Part shown: positions 56,645 through 64,000 of the stretch, piece after piece
How positions within the stretch are numbered: the first letter of the stretch is position 1
How the letters are laid out: each line of letters opens with the position of its first letter
Source of the DNA: Pseudomonas sp. B21-048
GTDB lineage: Bacteria > Pseudomonadota > Gammaproteobacteria > Pseudomonadales > Pseudomonadaceae
NCBI RefSeq assembly: GCF_024748615.1
Contig: NZ_CP087168.1
Coordinates: 496,001-560,000 of the forward strand
Reading direction: 5' to 3'
DNA length: 64,000 nucleotides
The notes under the pieces: generated by a model
Databases searched by the model: none
The model's input: only the letters and a program-made list of their open reading frames with translations
What the model was told of the DNA's origin: nothing
Program-made: the position numbers and the translations under genes

Positions 56645-57817
56645 ATGGCTTGGAATGAGCCGGGTGGCAACTCGAATAATCAGGATCCTTGGGGTGGCAA
56701 GCGCCGCAATAACGGCGACCGCAAGGGACCACCGGATCTCGACGAGGCCTTCCGAAAGCTGCAGGAAAGCCTGAACGGGTTGTTCGGTGGTGGTAAAAAA
56801 CGCGGTGACGAGGGCGGCGGTTCGGGCAAGAGTGGCGGCTTCGGCGGCCTGCTCGGCATCGGCCTGGTCGTGCTGGCGGCCGTGTGGCTGTACAGCGCTG
56901 TCTACGTGGTCGACGAGCAGGAGCAGGCGGTAGTGCTGCGCTTCGGCAAATACTATGAAACCGTCGGCCCAGGACTGAACATCTATTTCCCGCCGATCGA
57001 TCGCAAGTACATGGAAAACGTCACGCGTGAGCGTGCCTATACCAAGCAGGGTCAAATGCTGACTGAAGACGAAAATATCGTCGAAGTGCCGCTGACCGTG
57101 CAGTACAAGATCAGCAATCTGCAGGATTTCGTACTGAACGTCGATCAGCCGGAAATCAGCCTGCAGCATGCGACTGACAGTGCCTTGCGTCACGTGGTGG
57201 GTTCTACCGCCATGGATCAGGTGCTGACCGAAGGTCGTGAATTGATGGCCAGCGAAATCAAGGAACGTCTGCAACGCTTCCTCGATACCTATCGCACCGG
57301 CATTACCGTCACCCAGGTCAACGTACAGAGCGCAGCGGCACCGCGTGAAGTTCAGGAAGCCTTCGATGACGTGATCCGTGCCCGTGAAGACGAGCAGCGT
57401 TCGCGCAACCAGGCTGAAACCTACGCCAACGGCGTCGTGCCGGAAGCCCGTGGTCAGGCCCAGCGCATCCTCGAGGATGCCAACGGTTACCGTGACGAGA
57501 CCGTCTCCCGCGCCAAGGGTGAGGCTGATCGCTTCACCAAGCTGGTGGCCGAGTATCGCAAGGCCCCTGAAGTTACCCGCCAGCGTCTGTACCTGGACAC
57601 CATGCAGGAAATCTTCAGCAACACCAGCAAGGTTCTCGTGACCGGCAACAAGAATGGCCAGAACAATCTGCTGTACTTGCCGCTGGACAAGATGATCGAC
57701 AGTGGTCGCAGCCCCGGCGCTCCAGTGACCGGCGCAGCAGCCAGCAGTAATGAAGTGAATGCGCGTGCGGCAGCTGATCTGCAGCAACAGCAAGCGCGTA
57801 CCAGGGAGAGTCGCTGA
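56645..57817 (+). CDS. hflK: FtsH protease modulator HflK
   Basis: This 390-residue SPFH-domain protein forms with HflC a cage around FtsH in the inner membrane. A glycine-rich N-terminus (MAWNEPGGNSNNQDPWGG) precedes one membrane helix (about 76-98), then the SPFH domain (VDEQEQAVVLRFGKYYETVG) and a coiled coil rich in A, E, R. GGAGAG lies before ATG 56645; the upstream in-frame ATG at 56609 has no such site. Its stop overlaps the hflC start (TGATG). Confidence 0.96.
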   Translation: MAWNEPGGNSNNQDPWGGKRRNNGDRKGPPDLDEAFRKLQESLNGLFGGGKKRGDEGGGSGKSGGFGGLLGIGLVVLAAVWLYSAVYVVDEQEQAVVLRFGKYYETVGPGLNIYFPPIDRKYMENVTRERAYTKQGQMLTEDENIVEVPLTVQYKISNLQDFVLNVDQPEISLQHATDSALRHVVGSTAMDQVLTEGRELMASEIKERLQRFLDTYRTGITVTQVNVQSAAAPREVQEAFDDVIRAREDEQRSRNQAETYANGVVPEARGQAQRILEDANGYRDETVSRAKGEADRFTKLVAEYRKAPEVTRQRLYLDTMQEIFSNTSKVLVTGNKNGQNNLLYLPLDKMIDSGRSPGAPVTGAAASSNEVNARAAADLQQQQARTRESR

Positions 57818-58686
57818 TGAGCAATAAATCGCTGATCGCCCTTATTGTCGGCGTCGTCGTGGCGATCGTTGCCTGGAACTGCTTCTACATCGTGGCTCAG
57901 ACCGAGCGCGCGGTGATGCTGCAGTTCGGTCGCGTGGTTCAGACCGACGTTCAGCCGGGCCTGCACGTGAAAGTGCCTTACGTAAACAAAGTGCGCAAAT
58001 TCGACGCGCGCCTGATGACACTGGATGCACCGACACAACGCTTCCTGACGCTGGAAAAGAAAGCCGTGATGGTCGATGCCTATGCCAAGTGGCGCGTGAA
58101 AGATGCCGAGCGCTTCTACACCGCGACTTCCGGCCTCAAGCAGATTGCCGACGAGCGTCTTTCCCGTCGTCTGGAGTCGGGCCTGCGGGACCAGTTCGGT
58201 AAGCGCACCCTGCACGAAGTGGTGTCTGGTGAGCGTGATGCGCTGATGGCGGACATCACCTCTTCGCTGAACAAGATGGCGGAAAAAGAGCTAGGCATCG
58301 AAGTTGTCGATGTTCGGGTCAAAACCATCGACTTGCCGAAAGAGGTGAACCGCAGCGTGTTCGAGCGTATGAGCACCGAGCGGGAACGTGAAGCTCGCGA
58401 GCACCGCGCCAAGGGTAACGAGCTGGCGGAAGGCATCCGTGCCGACGCCGATCGTCAACGCCGCGTGCTGCTGGCTGAAGCCTATCGTGAATCCGAAGAG
58501 GTTCGCGGTGACGGTGACGCCCAGGCTGCTGCGATCTACTCCAAGGCATACGGTCAGGATCAGGAGTTCTACGCGTTCTACCGTAGCCTGCGCGCCTACC
58601 GTGAAAGCTTCGCGAACAAATCCGATGTCATGGTCCTGGACCCGGGCAGTGACTTTTTCCGTTACCTGGAAAAAGCCAAGCCTTGA
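57817..58686 (+). CDS. hflC: FtsH protease modulator HflC
   Basis: This 289-residue SPFH-domain partner of HflK has one N-terminal membrane helix (about 4-23, LIALIVGVVVAIVAWNCF) and the SPFH signature QTERAVMLQFGRVV, with a long coiled coil (ERMSTEREREAREHRAKGNE). It starts inside the hflK stop. The usual downstream DUF2065 gene is not seen: 313 bases of non-coding sequence separate it from hisZ. Confidence 0.96.
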   Translation: MSNKSLIALIVGVVVAIVAWNCFYIVAQTERAVMLQFGRVVQTDVQPGLHVKVPYVNKVRKFDARLMTLDAPTQRFLTLEKKAVMVDAYAKWRVKDAERFYTATSGLKQIADERLSRRLESGLRDQFGKRTLHEVVSGERDALMADITSSLNKMAEKELGIEVVDVRVKTIDLPKEVNRSVFERMSTEREREAREHRAKGNELAEGIRADADRQRRVLLAEAYRESEEVRGDGDAQAAAIYSKAYGQDQEFYAFYRSLRAYRESFANKSDVMVLDPGSDFFRYLEKAKP

Positions 58687-58702
58687 TACGACGTTGACCT
58701 GA

Positions 58703-58747
58703 ATCATCCCGCCGGGCGGCTAAAACCTCGGGCGGGGTGATCCTTTT
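58703..58747 (+). terminator. Terminator after hflC
   Basis: ATCATCCCGCC pairs with GGCGGGGTGAT (two G-T pairs), with a GGGCGGC-rich loop and CCTTTT after it. It starts 17 bases after the hflC stop. Confidence 0.8.
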
Positions 58748-58770
58748 GGAAAACGTGTGTATGATGCGGC

Positions 58771-58794
58771 AGCCGGGAAATTCCCGGCTTTTTT
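58771..58794 (+). terminator. Rho-independent terminator upstream of hisZ
   Basis: AGCCGGG pairs with CCCGGCT over an AAATT loop, followed directly by six Ts. It lies 205 bases before hisZ. It may back up the hflC terminator or attenuate a promoter located between the two hairpins. Confidence 0.8.
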
Positions 58795-58999
58795 GCGTCT
58801 GCACGTTTGATTGCTGTTTTTATGCGGGCGCCCGAGTTGAATAACTCGACAGGTTTTTCGAGGAAAGTGGTTGGCGAAGCCGGTTTCAGGCTTTTCGCCC
58901 CGTTGTTCATGCGCGTGGTTTGCACATGAGCCGATCATTTTCTGCTTCACTCAAGGCTCGCCCAAAGGCTTGTCGCCCGGATCATAGGGGAATGGCGTA
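58795..58999 (+). other. Non-coding leader before hisZ
   Basis: I see no gene here. Two short stems share one strand: CGAGTT/AACTCG (58833-58848, GAAT loop) and CTCGA/TCGAG (58845-58862). They cannot form together. With the terminator just upstream this may be a structured 5' leader for hisZ, but no known riboswitch core is recognisable. GGGGAA lies before the hisZ ATG. Confidence 0.35.
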
Positions 59000-60187
59000 A
59001 TGGCAACGGTAGACCGCTGGCTGCTGCCAGATGGCATCGAAGAAGTACTGCCACCAGAAGCTGCGCGCATCGAAGTAGCGCGTCGCCAGGTGTTGGATCT
59101 GTTCCAGAGCTGGGGTTACGAGTTTGTCGTGACTCCCCATATCGAGTACCTGGAATCCCTGCTGACCGGCGCAGGTTCTGACCTCGATCTGCGTACCTTC
59201 AAGGTCATCGACCCGCAGTCGGGCCGGCAGATGGGTTTCCGTGCCGACATCACGCCGCAAGTGGCGCGCATCGATGCGCACACCCTGCGTCGCGAAGGGC
59301 CGAGCCGTTTGTGTTATGCCGGCAGCGTGCTGCATGCTCAGCCGCGCGCCTTGTCGTCCTCGCGCAGCCCGATTCAACTGGGCGCCGAGTTGTACGGCGA
59401 TGCCAGCCCGAGCAGTGACGTGGAAGTCATCAGCCTGATGCTGGCCATGCTGCAACTGGCCGATGTGCCGGATGTGCACATGGACCTGGGTCATGTCGGT
59501 ATCTATCGCGGCCTGGCCCGCGCCGCCGGTTTGTCCGGCGAAGTCGAGCAACAGTTGTTCGACGCGTTGCAACGTAAAGCCATCGACGAGGTCATTACCT
59601 TGACCGAAGGCCTGCCCGCCGATCTGTCGGGCATGCTGCGTGCGCTGGTCGACCTGTGTGGCGGTCGTGAAGTGTTGAGTGCAGCGCGTGAGCGTCTGGC
59701 CAATGCGCCGGCACCCGTGTTGGCGGCTCTGGACGATTTGCTGGCGATTGCCGCACGTCTGTCCACGCGTTTCCCGGAATTACCGCTGTATTTCGACCTG
59801 GGCGAGTTGCGCGGCTATCACTACCACACGGGTGTAGTGTTCGCCGTGTTCGTGCCGGGTGTTGGCCAGTCCATTGCTCAGGGTGGTCGTTACGACGACA
59901 TCGGCGCCGACTTCGGTCGTGCCCGTCCGGCAACGGGTTTCTCTACCGATTTGAAAACCCTGGTGACCCTGGGGCGTGCTGAAATCGAGCTACCGTCTGG
60001 CGGTATCTGGATGCCTGACAGTACGGATGCAGCACTCTGGCAGCAGGTTTGCGAGTTGCGCAGTGAGGGTCAGCGTGTCGTTCAGGCGTTGCCTGGGCAA
60101 CCTTTGGCCGCCGCCCGTGAAGCGGACTGCGACCGGCAATTGATTCAGCAGAACGGGCTTTGGCAAGTATTGCCGCTGGCTTCTTGA
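59000..60187 (+). CDS. hisZ: ATP phosphoribosyltransferase regulatory subunit HisZ
   Basis: This 395-residue paralogue of histidyl-tRNA synthetase binds short-form HisG and permits feedback by histidine. It has the class II core ([19 protein letters not shown], motif-2-like) but lacks the tRNA anticodon domain. It begins with the family [17 protein letters not shown]. Only the regulatory subunit is here; hisG must lie elsewhere. A 54-base gap separates it from purA, so the two may be co-transcribed. Confidence 0.95.
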   Translation: MATVDRWLLPDGIEEVLPPEAARIEVARRQVLDLFQSWGYEFVVTPHIEYLESLLTGAGSDLDLRTFKVIDPQSGRQMGFRADITPQVARIDAHTLRREGPSRLCYAGSVLHAQPRALSSSRSPIQLGAELYGDASPSSDVEVISLMLAMLQLADVPDVHMDLGHVGIYRGLARAAGLSGEVEQQLFDALQRKAIDEVITLTEGLPADLSGMLRALVDLCGGREVLSAARERLANAPAPVLAALDDLLAIAARLSTRFPELPLYFDLGELRGYHYHTGVVFAVFVPGVGQSIAQGGRYDDIGADFGRARPATGFSTDLKTLVTLGRAEIELPSGGIWMPDSTDAALWQQVCELRSEGQRVVQALPGQPLAAAREADCDRQLIQQNGLWQVLPLAS

Positions 60188-61531
<1,344 letters not shown>

Positions 61532-61550
61532 TAAGCCGTTGATGTAAAAC

Positions 61551-61578
61551 ACAAAGGCCCCTTAATTGGGGCCTTTGT
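61551..61578 (+). terminator. Rho-independent terminator after purA
   Basis: ACAAAGGCCCC pairs with GGGGCCTTTGT across TTAATT, followed by CGTTT. It starts 20 bases after the purA stop. Confidence 0.88.
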
Positions 61579-61680
61579 CGTTTATGCCTGTCGCACGGCA
61601 TGACCTTTGCTGTGATCTTGTTAAAAGCATCGCTTCCAGTGTGCCATCAATTTAATGGCGCCCAAGCAGAGGGATTTAAA

Positions 61681-63615
61681 GTGTCGGCCGTTCTCTCACT
61701 GTTACAAAGCCGTCTCTTGCGGCCCGTGTTCGTTACCCTTGGTATCGCCCTTTTGGTGCAGGTGCTGGTGGCTGTCGCTCTGACCCGGAGCACCGTGACT
61801 GCGCTGGAGGCTGATCTGGGTGCACGGCTGGACGCTGATAGCCAAAAGCTCTCTGGTGAGCTTGAGCAGGCAGGCCGTGAAGTCACGTCGAGTCTGGATA
61901 GTCTCTCCACCAGTACCCGTCAGCGCTTGACCGTCGGGCTGTCTTCGCGTCTGAAGGACGAGCAGGCACAACTGCGTACGACGCTGGAAAAGGATCTGAA
62001 GGATTCGGCCAACGACATGGCACAGCTTCTGGCCTCGGTCGCACCCCGCGCTATGTGGGACAGCGACATTCCCACCCTGTCCGAATTCGCTCGCCGTGCC
62101 CAGCGCAATCCCAATGTGTTGTTCGTGGTCTACGACGACGCCACGGGCCAGCACCTGACGCGCTACCTCAACCGGGAGAACCCGATCAACAAGGCGCTTC
62201 TGGAAAAGGGTCAAGGTGAGCGGGCGCTGGACAAGGTGCTGGATGCGGCGAAGAGCGATCCGTCGGTCTACTACCTTGAAGCTTCGATCAACCCCAATGG
62301 GGTGGAGATCGGCAAGGTTTTGATGGGTGTCTCGACCGCCTCGGTGGAAACCGATCTGGCGGCGCTGGACAAGCGCTTCTCGGCGCTGATCGCCAGTAGC
62401 GATCAATTGGTGGGTGACAGCCTCAAAGGCGCGGCAGCTGATAGCGCAGCGGCGATGCGTGGACGTCTGCAATCGGCGCAGTCCACCGCCACTGAAATGA
62501 AAGCCAATACCACTGGTGCGGTGCAGGAAGCTGCCGGGGCTTTGCGCTGGCGCATCGGTATGGGGCTGGCGGTGGTGGGTTTTGGTGTGCTGTTGTTGCT
62601 GGCGGTGGTGCTGGGTCGGCGAGTGGTCAATCGCTTGAAGCTGCTGATCGCCGCCATGGATGACCTGGCGGCAGGTGAGGGCGATTTGACCAAGCGTGTG
62701 CAGATCAACAGCCAGGATGAGATTGGCGACATGGCCTCGGCGGTCAATCGCTTTGTGGATAAGTTGCAGCCGATCGTGCGGGAGGCGGGCGATGTGGCCC
62801 AGCGTACCGGCGTGGAAATCGGCGCCATGACCCTGCGCAATGCCGGTGCGGATGCAGCGGCGGGCATGCAGCGCGATGAAGTGGCTGAAAGTTTGCGCGC
62901 GTTGTCGCAAATGGCTGACGAAGCTCAGTCTGAAAGCCACGCCATGCAGGCTGCTTTGAAGCAAGTGGTGGACATTCGCCAGGCCACGGATGAAAACACT
63001 CGGACCTCGGCGAAAGTCGGCGGCCTGATCGAAGCGTTGGCCGGACAAGTTGACACTGGCGCGAAAGTCATTGAGCGCCTGGCGCAACAGAGTGAGCAGA
63101 TTGAAGTGGTGTTGACGGTGATTCACGGGATCGCCGAGCAAACCAACTTGCTGGCGTTGAACGCGGCCATTGAGGCGGCGCGTGCCGGCGAGACCGGTCG
63201 GGGGTTTGCCGTGGTGGCGGATGAGGTGCGGGCGCTGGCGAGCAAGACTCAGAGTTCAACCGGCGACATTCAGGCCCATATCGTTGCGCTGCAGCGGGGC
63301 GCGCGGGAGGCTGTTGCAGCGATTGGTCAAGCTGGACGTCAGGCCAGCGAAGGTTTGTTGGTGTTGCGCGACAGTGCGCGGTTGCAGCAGTCGGTGCAGG
63401 CGTCGGTCGAGCAGGTGCATGCGGCGATCGGTCTGGCGACCCAGGCCGCGGCGCATCAGGCGCAAGGTGCACAGGCAGTGCGTGGGCGGGTTGAGACCAT
63501 TCATGCGCAGGCTGAGAGGGCTGCTCAGGCGGTGGTGGAAACCACGGCCAGCGGCAAAGTGCTGGATGGCTTGGCGGCGCAGTTGAAGGCGAGCCTGGGG
63601 CAGTTCAGGGCTTAA
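61681..63615 (+). CDS. Methyl-accepting chemotaxis protein
   Basis: This 644-residue receptor has a short cytoplasmic N-terminus, TM1 (about 12-35), a periplasmic sensor (36-289), TM2 (290-312), HAMP (about 313-365) and the signalling helices (366-644). The tip reads [20 protein letters not shown], the conserved CheA/CheW contact. The sensor has [17 protein letters not shown] and VLMGVST, suggestive of a Cache/PDC-like fold; the ligand is unknown. There is no C-terminal CheR-binding pentapeptide. GTG 61681 has GAGGG at the right distance; an upstream in-frame ATG does not. It lies where P. aeruginosa has only tRNA-Leu between purA and rnr, so it is probably an insertion. Confidence 0.92.
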   Translation: MSAVLSLLQSRLLRPVFVTLGIALLVQVLVAVALTRSTVTALEADLGARLDADSQKLSGELEQAGREVTSSLDSLSTSTRQRLTVGLSSRLKDEQAQLRTTLEKDLKDSANDMAQLLASVAPRAMWDSDIPTLSEFARRAQRNPNVLFVVYDDATGQHLTRYLNRENPINKALLEKGQGERALDKVLDAAKSDPSVYYLEASINPNGVEIGKVLMGVSTASVETDLAALDKRFSALIASSDQLVGDSLKGAAADSAAAMRGRLQSAQSTATEMKANTTGAVQEAAGALRWRIGMGLAVVGFGVLLLLAVVLGRRVVNRLKLLIAAMDDLAAGEGDLTKRVQINSQDEIGDMASAVNRFVDKLQPIVREAGDVAQRTGVEIGAMTLRNAGADAAAGMQRDEVAESLRALSQMADEAQSESHAMQAALKQVVDIRQATDENTRTSAKVGGLIEALAGQVDTGAKVIERLAQQSEQIEVVLTVIHGIAEQTNLLALNAAIEAARAGETGRGFAVVADEVRALASKTQSSTGDIQAHIVALQRGAREAVAAIGQAGRQASEGLLVLRDSARLQQSVQASVEQVHAAIGLATQAAAHQAQGAQAVRGRVETIHAQAERAAQAVVETTASGKVLDGLAAQLKASLGQFRA

Positions 63616-63642
63616 ATTTTTTCTGCGTTCTGCAGGTCTGGC

Positions 63643-63738
63643 GCTTTCGCGGGCAAGTCGGATCGCCGCCCGCTCGCTCCTATAAGGATTACGCAATTGC
63701 AGGGGTGAGCGGGCGGCGATCCGACTTGCCCGCGAAGC
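63643..63738. repeat. Long inverted repeat between chemoreceptor and tRNA-Leu
   Basis: GCTTTCGCGGGCAAGTCGGA and GATCGCCGCCCGCTCGC form the left arm, and its complement ends with CCGACTTGCCCGCGAAGC. About 33 bases pair around a roughly 25-base centre. It is a third class of Pseudomonas dispersed palindrome, distinct from the GAGGGAGC doublets. It starts 28 bases after the chemoreceptor stop. Confidence 0.85.
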
Positions 63739-63764
63739 TTTATTTCTGAGAGCCAGAAATGCAA

Positions 63765-63784
63765 AAACCCGCTTTCGCGGGTTT
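63765..63784 (-). terminator. Terminator of the tRNA-Leu transcript
   Basis: AAACCCGC and GCGGGTTT pair over a 4-base loop. Read on the minus strand it is followed by a T-run (TTTTTGC), and it lies 36 bases after the tRNA 3' end. Between them AAATTCAAG/CTTGAATTT (63790-63815) forms another hairpin. Confidence 0.8.
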
Positions 63785-63819
63785 CTGTGAAATTCAAGAT
63801 CGTGACCTTGAATTTGAAT

Positions 63820-63906
63820 TGGTGCCCAGAAGAAGACTCGAACTTCCACGACCTTGCGGTCACCAGCACCTGAAGCTGGCGTGTCTACCAATTTCACCAT
63901 CTGGGC
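63820..63906 (-). tRNA. tRNA-Leu (anticodon CAG)
   Basis: On the minus strand the acceptor arms GCCCAGA and TCTGGGC pair, the D-arm GGTGAAATTGGTAGACAC follows, and the anticodon arm CCAGC-TTCAGGT-GCTGG places CAG in the loop. A long variable arm and the T-arm GGTTCGAGTCC-type sequence (GTTCGAGTC) complete it, with CCA encoded at 63820-63822. The 87-base length with a long variable arm is typical of leucine tRNAs. It reads CUG codons. Confidence 0.96.
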
Positions 63907-63940
63907 AGTATCTTCAGCGTTGCCGCTGTTGATGTGGCGC

Positions 63941-63969
63941 ACTATACGGAGCGCCTTTTGATCTGTAAA
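63941..63969 (-). promoter_or_regulatory. Sigma-70 promoter of tRNA-Leu
   Basis: On the minus strand TTTACA (63964-63969) and TATAGT (63941-63946) are separated by 17 bases, and transcription would start about 28 bases before the mature tRNA. GCGC follows the -10 box, as in stringently controlled tRNA promoters. Confidence 0.8.
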
Positions 63970-64000
63970 CCCCTGATTTGGATTTAATAAATCAGATGCT

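Noticed and set aside
58687..58999. Expected DUF2065 gene between hflC and hisZ
   Set aside because: No open frame with the family pattern exists there in any frame.
61600..61680. Degenerate FliA-like promoter before the chemoreceptor (TAAA ... GCCATCAA)
   Set aside because: Spacing is off by one or two bases and the -10 element lacks the GCCGATAA core, so it is not better than chance.

Overview
The window is a gene-dense, GC-rich chromosomal segment from a fluorescent Pseudomonas (P. fluorescens group). Three things point there: gene order closely follows the P. aeruginosa block running from the LPS-core genes to purA (from memory, roughly PA5004 down to PA4938); intergenic REP-type palindromes typical of P. 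fluorescens genomes occur several times; and there is an OAA-type lectin nearly identical, as I recall it, to the P. fluorescens agglutinin. I see no phage, insertion sequence, integrase or CRISPR. Almost everything looks like vertically inherited core genome with a few accessory genes.

Layout. 1-12161 is the end of an LPS core/surface polysaccharide cluster: a glycosyltransferase tail, mig-14, a DnpA-like PIG-L deacetylase, a DUF6625-type protein, two glycosyltransferases (Ssg- and WapR-like), an opposing acyltransferase and O-antigen-ligase/kinase fusion, then msbA and hldE. 12314-18173 holds a three-gene reverse operon (unknown protein, aldo/keto reductase, FAD oxidoreductase), an SMR exporter with a divergent LysR regulator, and waaA. 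18239-23441 has a TolC-like outer membrane protein facing a TPP riboswitch, thiC and cytX. 23410-33755 carries an RsiV-like lipoprotein, nudF, a DUF1249 gene, cpdA, yqiA, and a coupled parE - phytase-like esterase - aspartic protease - parC operon followed by a PqiC-type lipoprotein. 34009-42712 has a YtjB-like membrane protein, serB (frameshifted), a PilZ protein, the lectin, psd, rhdA and a frameshifted HDOD gene. 42783-46543 has a FliA promoter with motAB, rsgA and orn. 46790-61531 has a TRIC-family channel, queG, and the conserved series nnrD-tsaE-amiB-mutL-miaA-hfq-hflX-hflK-hflC, then hisZ and purA. The end carries a chemoreceptor and a reverse-strand tRNA-Leu(CAG).

How the genes work together. 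The first 18 kb builds, decorates and exports lipid A-core: HldE makes the heptose donor, WaaA adds Kdo, MsbA flips lipid A-core, Ssg/WapR-like enzymes extend the core, and the ligase joins O-antigen. The thiC/cytX unit makes or imports the thiamine pyrimidine under TPP control. The right half is housekeeping: RNA turnover (orn, hfq), tRNA modification (tsaE, miaA, queG), mismatch repair, membrane protease control, and metabolite repair.

The points most worth a second look are: two genes (serB and an HDOD gene) each broken by one extra base in an eight-A run; an in-frame fusion of O-antigen ligase with a kinase-like domain that lacks the usual catalytic aspartate; the TPP leader, where two mutually exclusive helices and a Shine-Dalgarno hairpin can be drawn; a palindrome that supplies the queG stop codon; and a well-matched FliA promoter for motAB. 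I did not find a clearly novel multigene system. All family and gene-order comparisons are from memory and none was checked by a search.
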